NCBI GenBank assembly: GCA_040220875.1
Contig: JAVJVX010000005.1
Span: 434,001-498,000, forward strand
DNA: 64,000 nucleotides
Source: Alphaproteobacteria bacterium
GTDB taxonomy: Bacteria > Pseudomonadota > Alphaproteobacteria > JAVJVX01
Direction of reading: 5' to 3'
Both the position numbers and the translations under genes were made by a program. Shown in pieces: positions 8,860 through 18,114 of this stretch; position 1 is the first letter of the stretch; each line of letters begins with the position of its first letter. The notes beneath the pieces are model-generated. The model was not told the DNA's origin. It did no database searches and saw nothing but the letters and a program-made list of their open reading frames with translations.

Positions 8860-9420
8860 TTAGGGATCGAGCTCGCTGTCCCAGTAAAGGAAATCGCGCC
8901 AGTGCTCATGCAGGTAATTGGGCGGGAAGGCACGGCCGTTCTGCTGCAGTTCGCGCGCCGTGGGGCAGCGCGGCGGGCGGCGCGGCGCGAGGTGGCTTTC
9001 CGACGGTGTCCGGCTGCCCTTGGCGAGATTGCACGGCCCGCAGGCGGCCACCACGTTGGCCCAAGTGGTACGCCCCCCGCGCGAGCGCGGAATGACATGA
9101 TCGAATGTCAGGTCCGACGCCGGAAAATCACGGTCGCAATACTGGCATGAAAACTTGTCGCGCAGGAACACGTTGAACCGCGTGAAGGCGGGATACCGCG
9201 AAACCGGGATGTAGCGCTTGAGAGAGATGACACTGGGCAGGCGCATCTCGAATCGGGGCGAACGGACGATCTCGTCATATTGGGCGACGATGTCCACCCG
9301 TTCGAGGAACACCGCCTTGACCGTCTCCTGCCAGGACCAGAGCGACAGCGGGAAGTAGCTCAACGGGCGGAAATCCGCGTTGAGCACCAGTGCCTGACAG
9401 CTATGCGGTCCAAGGTTCAA
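8860..9420 (-). CDS. HNH endonuclease family protein
   Basis: A 186-residue protein with the RRXRR-less bacterial HNH fold: zinc knuckle CQYCDRDFP, catalytic DHVIPRSRGGRTTWANVVAACGPCN and the second CxxC-type pair. The N-terminal half (VLNADFRPLSYFPLSLWSWQETVKAVFLERVDIV) is that of the stand-alone HNH proteins widely conserved in proteobacteria outside mobile elements, whose role is unknown. Start is TTG with AGGTAGGA upstream. Not linked to a restriction or defence gene here. Confidence 0.9.
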   Translation of the reverse strand: MNLGPHSCQALVLNADFRPLSYFPLSLWSWQETVKAVFLERVDIVAQYDEIVRSPRFEMRLPSVISLKRYIPVSRYPAFTRFNVFLRDKFSCQYCDRDFPASDLTFDHVIPRSRGGRTTWANVVAACGPCNLAKGSRTPSESHLAPRRPPRCPTARELQQNGRAFPPNYLHEHWRDFLYWDSELDP

Positions 9421-9546
9421 CGTCCTACCTCTGCCGGCTTGGGTTCACGCAACCACAATACCTAGGCCCTATGACAAATTAAATACCAAATAGCGAAGCG
9501 GGCGTGCCCGACGGAGTAGCCGGACAAACACCAAGTCAGATCGCGT

Positions 9547-10236
9547 TCAGCCGATGGACTTTCCGGGCGCCAGTCGGGCCACCAGAAAATCGCGCGCCAG
9601 GGCCAAGGCCTCGGGATCGATGCCGTGGCCGAGACCGGGGCGCAGATGCGCCGTGACATCGACACCCGCCGCCCAGAGGCTCTCCCGCGTCATGTCGAGC
9701 GCGTGCGCCGGGACGACCGTGTCGGCCGCGCCATGCACCAGCAGCACCGGCGGATGTGCAACATCCGGTCGAACCGCCCCCAGATGCGCGCCTGAAAATG
9801 AAACCACCGCCGCGACGGGGTCGACGCGCGCCAGCGCCGCCGCCAGAGCCATCATCGCGCCCTGCGAGAAACCGACGAGAGCAAGATGCCGGGGGGCCAG
9901 GCCGTCGCGCGCGAGGGCCGCCTCGATATATGCTTCGAGGACCGGGCGGGCGCGCTCCGCTTCGCGCGCGAGACGATGCAAATCCATATCGTCGACAGGA
10001 AACCATTGCCGTGCCCGTCCGCCCATCGGCTGATAAGGAAACGCCTCGGGCGCGTCCGGCGCGATGAAGCGGGCATCCGGCAAGGCGGACGCCAGATGGG
10101 GCGCGAGACCGATCAGGTCGTCGCCATTGGCACCGACACCATGCAGCAGGATGACGAGCGCCGCCGCCCGCCCACCGGCGGCAGGGCCCAGTTCGGGACC
10201 TGGCAGAGGCAGGGTGCGGGACGGGCTGGGTGGCAT
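9547..10236 (-). CDS. Phospholipase/carboxylesterase family alpha/beta hydrolase
   Basis: A 229-residue serine hydrolase: oxyanion-hole segment LLHGVGANGDDL, nucleophile elbow GFSQGAMM, acid region VHGAADTVVP and a late histidine in LGHGID. This is the YpfH/carboxylesterase branch of small cytosolic esterases. I start at the ATG before PPSPSRTLPLP; a TTG seven codons upstream is possible. Located 38 bp before the Nudix gene end, on the same strand. Confidence 0.88.
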   Translation of the reverse strand: MPPSPSRTLPLPGPELGPAAGGRAAALVILLHGVGANGDDLIGLAPHLASALPDARFIAPDAPEAFPYQPMGGRARQWFPVDDMDLHRLAREAERARPVLEAYIEAALARDGLAPRHLALVGFSQGAMMALAAALARVDPVAAVVSFSGAHLGAVRPDVAHPPVLLVHGAADTVVPAHALDMTRESLWAAGVDVTAHLRPGLGHGIDPEALALARDFLVARLAPGKSIG

Positions 10237-10274
10237 GAGCGATCTCGATCTCTTCAAAAACGCAGGATGAAGCC

Positions 10275-11189
10275 TCAGTGTGACGTGGCCGGCCGCTGGC
10301 GGGCGATTTCGCGAAAGGCGGGCGGCCGGCGGAGCCCGTCGCGAAGCGCCTCGTATTCGGGATGGTCCCGACCTATAAGGCCATGACGAAGGGCGAAATC
10401 GATCACCACCAGATTGCAGTTGAACTTGAAGCGATCCGTGGTGCGCACGATGTCGAGCGCTTCAGTGCCCGTCATCAGGTGGAAGGCCGCCACTTCCCCA
10501 TCATCCGGGACGGGGACGAAATCGCGCGGCAATTCCAGATCGAACGCATAGATCACATCGCACCGCAATCCCGCGCGCGTGTCCACATTATAGGAGATCG
10601 CACCGACGGGCCGCGCCTGCCGCGCCAGCGCCGCCGGGATGCTTGCCTCTTCGCCCGCCTCCTTGATCAGGTTCTCCGCGATGCCGAGCGAGGCGGGCTG
10701 GCCGCCCGCCACCATGTTGTCGAGCCGGCCCGGATAGGTCGTCTTGTGCCGCGCGCGCTCGGCCACCCACATCAGGATCTCGCCCCCCTTGCGCAGGAAG
10801 CCGTTGACATGAACGCCCCAGCCGCGGGTACCGAAAAACGGAACGGCGGCCCGGTCCAGTTCGCAAAGAGCCGGCCGCCCGGTCATTTCCGGCAGGTGGT
10901 CATCGGCGGTGACGATATAGGGCTCGTCCCTGAGCCGCCGCAGCCGGCCGGCCGCGACCAGGGCGCGCGCCGCCGTCAACAGCGCCTCGGTTCGCTTTGC
11001 CGGGGTGTCGAGGCAACCCGGAAGCCGGACCCTGTCGGGCCCGATCTCAAGGATTTCCTCGAGCCCCGCCAGGTCGCCCAGGTCCCTGCGCCGCACGGCG
11101 CCAGCGACCCGGCCGGCCACCTCGAAGGGCAGGAAATCGGCCGTGCGGAACCGGTTGCAGGCATCGATATGGCGGGCGAGGCGGGTCAT
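10275..11189 (-). CDS. DUF4743/Nudix hydrolase (Tnr3-like)
   Basis: A 304-residue protein with an N-terminal DUF4743 region (from about residue 1 to 120; IDACNRFRTADFLPFEVAG) and a C-terminal Nudix domain (GVHVNGFLRK, then AGGQPASLGIAENLIKEAGEEASI, the Nudix box in the slightly altered form usual for this family). Related eukaryotic domains sit on thiamine pyrophosphokinase and act on damaged thiamine diphosphate. The start chosen has AGCAGG upstream; the frame stays open further upstream only through a short tandem repeat encoding LRPV-type repeats, which I do not believe is coding. Confidence 0.85.
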   Translation of the reverse strand: MTRLARHIDACNRFRTADFLPFEVAGRVAGAVRRRDLGDLAGLEEILEIGPDRVRLPGCLDTPAKRTEALLTAARALVAAGRLRRLRDEPYIVTADDHLPEMTGRPALCELDRAAVPFFGTRGWGVHVNGFLRKGGEILMWVAERARHKTTYPGRLDNMVAGGQPASLGIAENLIKEAGEEASIPAALARQARPVGAISYNVDTRAGLRCDVIYAFDLELPRDFVPVPDDGEVAAFHLMTGTEALDIVRTTDRFKFNCNLVVIDFALRHGLIGRDHPEYEALRDGLRRPPAFREIARQRPATSH

Positions 11190-11644
11190 GCCTGCTTTTT
11201 CGACCATATCCGGCGCAAGATCAAAGGGAAGAACGCGGGAAACCCGCGTGATCGCCCCAACCCCCCGCGGCCGTTTTGACCTGCCCCCCGATCGAAGCAC
11301 GGGGCGAAGCATGGGGCGAAGCACGGGGCGAAGCACAGGGGGAGCACGGGGCGAGCCTGTGGAAAAACTTGTGGATAGAACATCGTCTTGTCATATTTTT
11401 CATATAGTTATGGTTGGTTCCCTTAGGGCTTTGTTAACCATTTCTGTTTAGATTTCGGCGAACTGGCAAGGTTGGGGGACAGGGATTACGCGTTAGGGCA
11501 CGTCGATTTTGGGGATCGCGTCAGCCGACGGGCCCGGCGGAAAAGCCGCCGGGATGAACTGTCGAAAAAATGGCGCTGGCAATTTCCGGAATGGGGACCG
11601 GGACACCGCCCGCCCGATGGAAATTGTTGAAAGGAGCTTGTCCC
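11190..11644. other. 455-bp intergenic region between divergent genes
   Basis: No gene supported. It holds, from left to right, 12-bp tandem repeats, two DnaA-box-like sequences (TGTGGAAAA at 11358-11366 and TGTGGATAG at 11370-11378), an AT-rich stretch, and TTAACCAT at 11434-11441, which equals the extended CtrA half-site known in alphaproteobacteria. The region carries the promoters for the Nudix gene and for the unknown plus-strand gene. Confidence 0.5.
11294..11352. repeat. 12-bp tandem repeat, nearly five copies
   Basis: Consensus GAAGCACGGGGC repeated with one or two differences per copy; the last copy is one base short. The period is a multiple of three, so the minus strand stays open through it. 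Confidence 0.85.
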
Positions 11645-12103
11645 ATGACCCCGGTGACTCAGGCCCAGGCCCAGGCCCCGGTTCGGCCCCGCCGGCCCCG
11701 CCTCACTCTGGAATGGCATCGCACGGAAACCGGCTGCCTGTATCGTTTCAGCGGCATCGATCTCGCCAGCCCGCAGGTCGCGGGCATCAGCGGACTCTAT
11801 CTCGTCGGCGTCGGCGCCTTCCTCGCCCGCAGCCTGGAAATCGGCCTCAGCAACGACCTGGGAGGCCATCTCGCTGCCGTACGCCGCGAACTTGCCGGCC
11901 GCACCCCCGACGGGCTGCGCAACCTGTCCGTCACCTGGGCGGCCGCGCCGCCGGAGCATCAGGACGATATGCTGCGCTATCTCGCCAATACGCTGCATCC
12001 TCTCCGGATCTCGCGCCAGGGCGCCAATTTTCGCACGGCCGAGCCCTGGCCCGTAAATATCCCGCCCGAGTTCCGCGCGGCCGGGCCCGAACTCGATACC
12101 TAG
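11645..12103 (+). CDS. Hypothetical protein (unknown function)
   Basis: A 152-residue soluble protein that I do not recognise. A proline/glutamine-rich start is followed by a compact domain (LEWHRTETGCLYRFSGIDLASPQ, LYLVGVGAFLARSLEIGLSNDLGGHLAAVRREL, RNLSVTWAAAPPEHQDDMLRYL). The ATG has a strong AAGGAG nine bases upstream, which fixes the start. It stands upstream of a small membrane protein and the B12 adenosyltransferase. Confidence 0.75.
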   Translation: MTPVTQAQAQAPVRPRRPRLTLEWHRTETGCLYRFSGIDLASPQVAGISGLYLVGVGAFLARSLEIGLSNDLGGHLAAVRRELAGRTPDGLRNLSVTWAAAPPEHQDDMLRYLANTLHPLRISRQGANFRTAEPWPVNIPPEFRAAGPELDT

Positions 12104-12220
12104 CCAGGGGCGGCCTGCGACCAGCCGCCCCTTTCCGCCGCGCGCGCGGCCCGTTAAGCTCTCGTCCCTCGGCCGCCCGCCTGTCGCCGGCGGCCGACAT
12201 TACCGGCCCGGGAGCAATCA

Positions 12221-12442
12221 TTGGCCCAGATCCCAGACCTCTTTCCCTATCTGATCGGTGCCGGCGTCCTCGCCACCACGGTCGTTCTCATCCTTGGCGT
12301 CATCGTGCTCGCCAGAAGCGGCGGCTCGGCGAGGGGCCAGGGCATGTCGCGATCCAACAAGCTGATGCGCCTGCGCGTGCTGCTTCAGGCGCTGACCGTG
12401 ATGCTGCTTGTGTTATTCGCCGTGTTTTTTGGCACGGCCTGA
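12221..12442 (+). CDS. Twin-transmembrane (HIG1-like) small protein
   Basis: A 73-residue protein with two hydrophobic helices (about 9-32 and 53-71) joined by a basic loop containing SRSNKLMRLRVLLQALTV; this MRxRVxxQ-type pattern is that of HIG1-domain twin-TM proteins, which in mitochondria associate with respiratory complexes. Start is TTG with GGGAG six bases upstream. It precedes the cobalamin adenosyltransferase by 21 bp, so the two are probably co-transcribed, a pairing often seen in alphaproteobacteria. Confidence 0.8.
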   Translation: MAQIPDLFPYLIGAGVLATTVVLILGVIVLARSGGSARGQGMSRSNKLMRLRVLLQALTVMLLVLFAVFFGTA

Positions 12443-12463
12443 TAGACCGGCCCCGGAGACGAC

Positions 12464-13024
12464 GTGGTCCGATTGACGAAAATTTACACGCGCGGGGGCG
12501 ACCAGGGCGAGACGTCCCTGGGCGACGGCACGCGCCTGGCCAAACATGCGCTCCGCGTCGAGGCGATCGGCGCCGTGGACGAGGCCAACGCCATGATCGG
12601 CTTCGCCCGGCTCGACGCGGCGTCCGACATCGATGCCCTGCTGTCGCGCATACAGAACGACATGTTTGATCTGGGCGCCGATCTGGGCATGCCGTCGGAC
12701 CCGAAAGAGTTCGAGCCGCTGCGGATCGTGGAGGGGCAGGTCGTCTGGCTGGAGGAGCGGATCGACGAATTCAACGCCGCGCTGGCGCCGCTCGAGTCCT
12801 TCATCCTACCGGCAGGCTCGGCGACCACCACCCGGCTTCATCTGGCGCGCACCGTGGTCCGCCGGGCGGAACGGGTGACGAGCCATCTGGCCGAGACGGA
12901 GAAAGTGGGCGGGGCGGCACTCAGGTATTTGAACCGGCTGTCCGACCTGCTGTTCGTCCTGGCCCGCCATGCGGCCAACCGGGGCGCCGACGACGTGCTC
13001 TGGGTACCGGGCAAGCATCGCTGA
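12464..13024 (+). CDS. pduO: Cob(I)alamin adenosyltransferase, PduO type
   Basis: A 186-residue enzyme transferring the adenosyl group of ATP to cob(I)alamin to give coenzyme B12. The N-terminal ATP-binding signature KIYTRGGDQGETSLGDG and the later YLNRLSDLLFVLAR and RRAERV segments are diagnostic of PduO-type enzymes. GTG start. A B12-dependent ribonucleotide reductase gene lies in the same window, giving the cofactor an obvious use. Confidence 0.95.
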   Translation: MVRLTKIYTRGGDQGETSLGDGTRLAKHALRVEAIGAVDEANAMIGFARLDAASDIDALLSRIQNDMFDLGADLGMPSDPKEFEPLRIVEGQVVWLEERIDEFNAALAPLESFILPAGSATTTRLHLARTVVRRAERVTSHLAETEKVGGAALRYLNRLSDLLFVLARHAANRGADDVLWVPGKHR

Positions 13025-13083
13025 CCGCCGGGCGGGCGCAAAAAAGCGCGCCGGCTAACGGATATGGGACGATTGTCCTCGAA

Positions 13084-13112
13084 TTGACACGAAACGTCCC
13101 AAGACTTATTTT
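13084..13112 (+). promoter_or_regulatory. Sigma-70-type promoter for etfBA
   Basis: TTGACA, a 17-bp spacer and TATTTT fit the housekeeping consensus well; transcription would begin near 13120 and leave a leader of about 110 nt before etfB. Confidence 0.6.
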
Positions 13113-13230
13113 GCACCGCAACATAAGGTGGCTTCAACCACCCGCCCCCGAACCGCACCCTCAGCGGCCCCGGCGGGCGCCCGAATAAAAATCGTCCGGA
13201 CCATCACCGGACCTGGCTGACGCGAGATAC

Positions 13231-13980
13231 ATGAAGGTTCTAGTCACCGTTAAGCGGGTGATCGACTACAACGTGAAGGTGCGCGTCAAGGCGGACCAGA
13301 GCGGGGTCGACCTCGCGAATGTGAAAATGGCCATGAACCCCTTCGACGAAATTGCCGTCGAGGAAGCCGTCCGGCTGAAGGAAGCCGGGCTCGCGGACGA
13401 GATCGTGGCAATCTCAATCGGCCCGGCCGAGGCGGGCGACACGTTGCGTCAGGCCATGGCCATTGGCGCCGACCGTGCCCTCCTGATCGAAACAACCGAG
13501 ATGATCGAGCCATTGGCCGTCGCCAAGGTGCTGCGCGAATTTGTCGGCCGCGAAAGCCCGGACCTGGTCATCATGGGCAAGCAGGCGATCGATGACGATT
13601 CCAACCAGACGGGCCAGATGCTGGCCGCCCTTCTGGACTGGCCGCAAGGCACCTTCGCCTCGAAGCTGGAGATCGCTGACGGAAAGGCGACGGTCACCCG
13701 CGAAATCGACGGCGGACTGGAGACCCTTGCACTCTCGCTGCCGGCGGTCGTGACTGCGGATCTGCGGCTCAACGAGCCGCGCTACGCCTCGCTGCCCAAT
13801 ATCATGAAGGCCAAGAAAAAGCCGATGGACACGATCGCGCTGGCCGATCTGGATATCGAGACGGCGCCACGGATGGAAACGCTGAAAGTGCGCGAGCCAG
13901 ATCCGCGCCAGGGTGGCCGCAAGGTAGCGAATGTCGCGGAGCTCGTCGAAAAGCTCGCTGATGAAGCGGGAGTCCTCTGA
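13231..13980 (+). CDS. etfB: Electron transfer flavoprotein, beta subunit
   Basis: A 249-residue subunit starting [20 protein letters not shown], with the ETF-beta signature around [11 protein letters not shown], the AMP-binding region and [20 protein letters not shown]. With EtfA it takes electrons from acyl-CoA and other flavin dehydrogenases and hands them to ETF-ubiquinone oxidoreductase. The stop overlaps the etfA start (TGATG), indicating translational coupling. Confidence 0.97.
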   Translation: MKVLVTVKRVIDYNVKVRVKADQSGVDLANVKMAMNPFDEIAVEEAVRLKEAGLADEIVAISIGPAEAGDTLRQAMAIGADRALLIETTEMIEPLAVAKVLREFVGRESPDLVIMGKQAIDDDSNQTGQMLAALLDWPQGTFASKLEIADGKATVTREIDGGLETLALSLPAVVTADLRLNEPRYASLPNIMKAKKKPMDTIALADLDIETAPRMETLKVREPDPRQGGRKVANVAELVEKLADEAGVL

Positions 13981-14942
13981 TGGCGGCGCTGGTCATAGCC
14001 GAACACGAAGCGGGCCGACTCAGGCCCGGCATTCTCAACACCATCTCGGCCGCCCGGCAATTGTCCGACGAGGTCGCGATCCTGGTGATGGGAGAAGAGA
14101 TCGGCGCGGTGGCGGAGGAGGCGGCGGCGATCGAGGGTGTGGGCCGCGTGATCGCGGCCGACGACCCCCGCTTCGCGGGCCTGCTGGCCGAAGTGATGGC
14201 CCCCGTGGCCGCGGCCGCGGCCGGGGCCTTCGATGCCGTCCTCGCACCGGCCAGCACGTTCGGCAAGAACCTGCTGCCCCGGGTGGCGGCGCTCCTGGAT
14301 GTGGCCCCGGTTTCCGATGTCATCGCAATAAACGGGGACGGCAGTTTCGACCGGCCGATCTATGCCGGCAACGCCATTGCCACCGTGCGCCCAAATGATT
14401 TGAAAAAAATTCTGACCATCCGGCCAACAGCCTTTCCGGCCGCCCCGAAGAGCGCGGGCGCCGCGGCGATCGAGGCGCTCGCCCTGCCCGAACCCACCGC
14501 CGCCGGGGGACGCGTTGCCTTCGTCGGGGCCGAGCTTACCCGGTCCGAGCGTCCGGAACTGACCAGCGCCCGCGTCGTCATTTCGGGCGGGCGGGGCATG
14601 GGCGACGGCAAAAATTTCAAATTGCTGGAAGAGGTCGCGGACAAGCTGGGGGCCGCGATCGGCGCCTCTCGATCGGCGGTCGACGCGGGATTCGTCCCGA
14701 ACGACTACCAGGTCGGCCAAACCGGCAAGATCGTTGCGCCAGAACTTTATATCGCCGTCGGCATTTCGGGGGCTATCCAGCACCTCGCCGGCATGAAGGA
14801 CAGCAAGGTGATCGTCGCCATCAACAAGGACGAGGATGCGCCGATTTTCGAGGTGGCGGATTACGGGCTGGTGGCCGACCTGTTCGAAGCCCTGCCGGCG
14901 CTGGCAGCCGAGCTGGACAAACACAACGGGGGCACGGCGTGA
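13980..14942 (+). CDS. etfA: Electron transfer flavoprotein, alpha subunit
   Basis: A 320-residue FAD-binding subunit. N-terminal ETF domain, then the C-terminal FAD domain with [51 protein letters not shown] and [16 protein letters not shown], all expected. Encoded directly after etfB and 49 bp before the hydroxyacyl-CoA dehydrogenase gene, forming a fatty-acid/butyrate oxidation operon. Confidence 0.97.
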   Translation: MAALVIAEHEAGRLRPGILNTISAARQLSDEVAILVMGEEIGAVAEEAAAIEGVGRVIAADDPRFAGLLAEVMAPVAAAAAGAFDAVLAPASTFGKNLLPRVAALLDVAPVSDVIAINGDGSFDRPIYAGNAIATVRPNDLKKILTIRPTAFPAAPKSAGAAAIEALALPEPTAAGGRVAFVGAELTRSERPELTSARVVISGGRGMGDGKNFKLLEEVADKLGAAIGASRSAVDAGFVPNDYQVGQTGKIVAPELYIAVGISGAIQHLAGMKDSKVIVAINKDEDAPIFEVADYGLVADLFEALPALAAELDKHNGGTA

Positions 14943-14991
14943 GGCCCGGAAGGCCCATGCCCGATTTCAAATCTTTTCTGGAGACAAGGGG

Positions 14992-15870
14992 ATGACCACA
15001 TTACAGAAAATCGGCGTCGTCGGAGCCGGTCAGATGGGCAGCGGAATCGCCCATGTCTGCGCGCTGGCCGGACTCGACGTCGTGCTGTCCGACGTGTCCG
15101 AGGACCGGGTAACGGCCGGGATCGCGGTCATCGAGAAGAACCTCGCACGCCAGGAATCCAAAGGCGCGATTTCGGCCGATGACAAGGCGGCCGCGCTCGC
15201 CCGGATCGCGCGGGCGACGGGGCTCGGATCATTCGGCGAATGCGATCTCGTGATCGAGGCCGCAACGGAAAACGAGGCGGTCAAGCTGGATATTTTCCGC
15301 GAACTTAGCCCGCAACTGCCCGAAAAGACGCTCATCGCCTCCAATACCTCATCGATTTCGATCACCCGGCTCGCATCCGAGACGGGGCGGCCGGAGAAGT
15401 TCATGGGCATGCATTTCATGAATCCGGTTCCGGTGATGCAGTTGGTGGAGCTGATCCGCGGGATTGCGACCGACGAGGACACTTTCCGGGCGATCCACGA
15501 CCTCACGCTCAAGCTCGGCAAGACCCCCGCAACGGCGGAAGATTTTCCGGCCTTTATCGTCAACCGCATCCTGCTGCCCATGATCAACGAGGCGATTTAT
15601 ACGCTTTACGAGGGCGTGGGCTCGGTTGAAGCCATCGACACGGCCATGAAACTGGGCGCCAACCACCCGATGGGCCCGCTGGAACTGGCCGATTTCGTGG
15701 GGCTCGATACCTGCCTCGCCGTCATGCAGGTGCTTTACGAGGGGCTGGCCGACAGCAAGTACCGGCCCTGTCCGCTGCTCGTGAAATATGTCGAAGCGGG
15801 CTGGCTTGGCCGCAAGGCCGGGCGGGGCTTTTACGATTACGCGGGGCCGACGCCGATCCCGACCCGCTAG
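14992..15870 (+). CDS. hbdA: 3-hydroxybutyryl-CoA dehydrogenase
   Basis: A 292-residue NAD(P)-dependent enzyme oxidising 3-hydroxyacyl-CoA to 3-ketoacyl-CoA. Rossmann motif GVVGAGQMGSGIAHVCALAG at residues about 7-26, catalytic His region FMGMHFMNPVPVM and the C-terminal helical domain with FIVNRILLPMINEA and GANHPMGPLELADFVG. ATG preceded by GGAGACAAGG. Its stop and the stop of the convergent tlpA gene share the same CTAG. Confidence 0.95.
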   Translation: MTTLQKIGVVGAGQMGSGIAHVCALAGLDVVLSDVSEDRVTAGIAVIEKNLARQESKGAISADDKAAALARIARATGLGSFGECDLVIEAATENEAVKLDIFRELSPQLPEKTLIASNTSSISITRLASETGRPEKFMGMHFMNPVPVMQLVELIRGIATDEDTFRAIHDLTLKLGKTPATAEDFPAFIVNRILLPMINEAIYTLYEGVGSVEAIDTAMKLGANHPMGPLELADFVGLDTCLAVMQVLYEGLADSKYRPCPLLVKYVEAGWLGRKAGRGFYDYAGPTPIPTR

Positions 15871-16643
15871 GACAATCCGGGGGCGCCGGCCCGCGGATCC
15901 GGGCGCCGGGTCTGCCTTGGTCCGGTTGCCTCGGGCACAAGGTCAGGATCCGCGCCCTCGGGCCCGTCCTCGATCACCGTCCGGAAAAACGCGAGCATTT
16001 CCGGTGAATCCCATTCCGCGCTGCCCAGGAACTTGCCCACGATCTGACCCTGCCGGTCGAGCAGGTACGAGGTCGGCAGGCCGGTGAGCCCGAGTTCACG
16101 GGCAAGCTGCCCTTGCCGGTCGATCAGGATCGGCAGGCGGGCAATCCCGATTCGGGTGTACCAGGCCGCCACCTTCTCCACCCCCTCGCGGTCCTGCGAA
16201 ATGGGCAGCACTGCGAAATCGGCACCCCCCAGCTTGCTTTCGAGCCGGTCGAGCGACGGCATCTCGGCCACGCAAGGGGCGCACCATGTCGCCCAGAAAT
16301 TCACCAGCACGACCTTGCCGCTGTAATCTTCAAAGGTCACGGGCGCGCCGTCGCGGTCGAAAAACGGTATGGCGGGCATCAGCGCCGGCCGGGCCGTTTT
16401 CCCGCCCCGCCGGGGGGCGAAGGGGTTCTCGGCCGCCGCCGGCAGGGCCGGCCCGGCCGTCCCCGGCCCGGACGCGGCGGGACGCTGGTCCCGCTCGGGC
16501 CCCCGTGATATTGAGGGCCCCCAAAAAATTGCGAAGAGCCCCGCAAGAAGGAGGCCTGCCAGGGTCAGCGATGCTACGATCGGAGCGGATTTTTTCACGG
16601 GGCGACACCTCGGGCGTACCGGCCGCCGGGCCGGCTTCGACAT
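15867..16643 (-). CDS. tlpA: TlpA-like thiol-disulfide oxidoreductase
   Basis: A 258-residue membrane-anchored thioredoxin-fold protein: a basic N-terminus and one membrane helix ([19 protein letters not shown], about residues 25-43), a proline-rich linker, and a periplasmic domain with [16 protein letters not shown] (CxxC) and a cis-Pro loop [12 protein letters not shown]. Such proteins reduce periplasmic cysteines, for example in cytochrome maturation. The start ATG is divergent from argH with only about 19 bp between the two start codons. Confidence 0.92.
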   Translation of the reverse strand: MSKPARRPVRPRCRPVKKSAPIVASLTLAGLLLAGLFAIFWGPSISRGPERDQRPAASGPGTAGPALPAAAENPFAPRRGGKTARPALMPAIPFFDRDGAPVTFEDYSGKVVLVNFWATWCAPCVAEMPSLDRLESKLGGADFAVLPISQDREGVEKVAAWYTRIGIARLPILIDRQGQLARELGLTGLPTSYLLDRQGQIVGKFLGSAEWDSPEMLAFFRTVIEDGPEGADPDLVPEATGPRQTRRPDPRAGAPGLS

Positions 16644-16662
16644 CCCCTGTTGTACGGAAAAG

Positions 16663-18114
16663 ATGGTGAAAAAGACAACCGGAACAGAAAACGGCGGAAA
16701 AGAAGCCGGCACGGGCCGGGCCGCCGAAGCAGCCCCCAACCGGATGTGGGGCGGGCGGTTTACCGGCGGGCCGGGCGAGGCGATGGCGGCGATCAACCCG
16801 TCCATAGACTTCGATCGGGCGCTGTATGCCGAGGATATCCGCGCAAGCCGGGCCCATTGCGCCATGCTCGTCCGGCAAAAGATCATCTCCGAGGCGGACG
16901 GGAATTCCATTCTCGCCGGGCTCGATACCGTGCTCGCGGAAATCGAGGACGGCAGCTTCCGGTTTGAGCGCGCGCTCGAAGACATCCATATGAATGTCGA
17001 ATCTCGCCTGGCCGGGCTGATCGGCGACGCCGCCGGGCGGCTTCACACCGCGCGCTCGCGGAACGACCAGGTGGCAACCGACTTTCGCCTCTGGGTGCGC
17101 GACGCCATCGATCGGATCGACGGGCATCTCCGCGATTTGCAGGACGCGCTGATCACACGGGCCGAGGAGCATGCGGAAACGGTGATGCCGGGCTTCACGC
17201 ATTTGCAGACGGCCCAGCCCGTGACGCTTGGCCATTACCTCCTCGCCTATTGTGAAATGTTCGGCCGGGACCGGTCGCGCGCGCGCGACTGCCGGGCCAG
17301 GGTCAACGAATCGCCCCTCGGATCGGCAGCGCTCGCCGGCACGTCCTTCCCCATCGACCGTGAATCGACCGCCCGAGAGCTCGACTTCGAGCGGCCGATG
17401 GCCAATTCCATCGACGCCGTCTCGGCACGTGATTTCGCGGCCGAGTTCCTGGCCGTGCTGTCGATTGCGGCGGTCCATCTCTCGCGCCTGGCAGAAGAGC
17501 TCGTCGTGTGGTCCAGCGCGCCCTTCGGCTTTGTCACGCTCTCGGACAACTTTTCGACCGGCAGCTCCATCATGCCGCAAAAGCGCAATCCCGACGCGGC
17601 CGAGCTGGTACGCGGCAAGAGCGGGCGGGTGATTGGCGCGCTCCAGACCGTGCTGGTCGTCCTTAAGGGGCTGCCGCTCGCCTACAGCAAGGACATGCAG
17701 GAGGACAAGGAACCGGTGTTCGATGCCACCGGCACATTGTCGCTGTGTCTCGCGGCCATGACCGGCATGGTCAGCGATCTCACGGTCTCGAAGGAACGAC
17801 TGCGCGAAGAGGCCGGCCGGGGGCACGCCACCGCAACCGATCTGGCTGACTGGCTGGTACGCCGGCTTGGCCTGCCGTTTCGCCAGGCCCATCATGTGAC
17901 CGGCGCGCTGGTCCGGGCGGCGGAGGAAAAAGGCGTTGCGCTGGACGGGCTGAGCCTCGCGGACATGCAGGTGGTCGAGCCCGGCATCACCGAGGACGTG
18001 TTCAGGGTCCTCAGCGTCGACGCGTCGGTCGCCTCGCGCACCAGCCAGGGCGGCACGGCACCCGAAAACGTCCGGCGGGCCATTCTGGCCGCGCGCGAGC
18101 GCTTCCTCTCATGA
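16663..18114 (+). CDS. argH: Argininosuccinate lyase
   Basis: A 483-residue enzyme cleaving argininosuccinate to arginine and fumarate. Conserved blocks: [50 protein letters not shown], and the superfamily signature [16 protein letters not shown]. The first ATG adds about 27 residues before MWGGRF; an internal ATG at 16744 is the other option and would leave about 100 bp for the divergent promoters shared with tlpA. Overlaps the following lipoprotein gene by 4 bp. Confidence 0.96.
   Translation: MVKKTTGTENGGKEAGTGRAAEAAPNRMWGGRFTGGPGEAMAAINPSIDFDRALYAEDIRASRAHCAMLVRQKIISEADGNSILAGLDTVLAEIEDGSFRFERALEDIHMNVESRLAGLIGDAAGRLHTARSRNDQVATDFRLWVRDAIDRIDGHLRDLQDALITRAEEHAETVMPGFTHLQTAQPVTLGHYLLAYCEMFGRDRSRARDCRARVNESPLGSAALAGTSFPIDRESTARELDFERPMANSIDAVSARDFAAEFLAVLSIAAVHLSRLAEELVVWSSAPFGFVTLSDNFSTGSSIMPQKRNPDAAELVRGKSGRVIGALQTVLVVLKGLPLAYSKDMQEDKEPVFDATGTLSLCLAAMTGMVSDLTVSKERLREEAGRGHATATDLADWLVRRLGLPFRQAHHVTGALVRAAEEKGVALDGLSLADMQVVEPGITEDVFRVLSVDASVASRTSQGGTAPENVRRAILAARERFLS

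Noticed and set aside
8860-9420. HNH gene as part of a defence or mobile element
   Set aside because: Belongs to the widespread stand-alone HNH family; neighbours are housekeeping genes and no integrase, toxin or restriction partner is present.
11294-11352. CRISPR array
   Set aside because: Units are 12 bp, directly adjacent, without spacers; no cas genes in the window.
13782-14924. Open minus-strand frame of 380 codons opposite etfA
   Set aside because: Antisense shadow of a highly conserved gene; no family resemblance.
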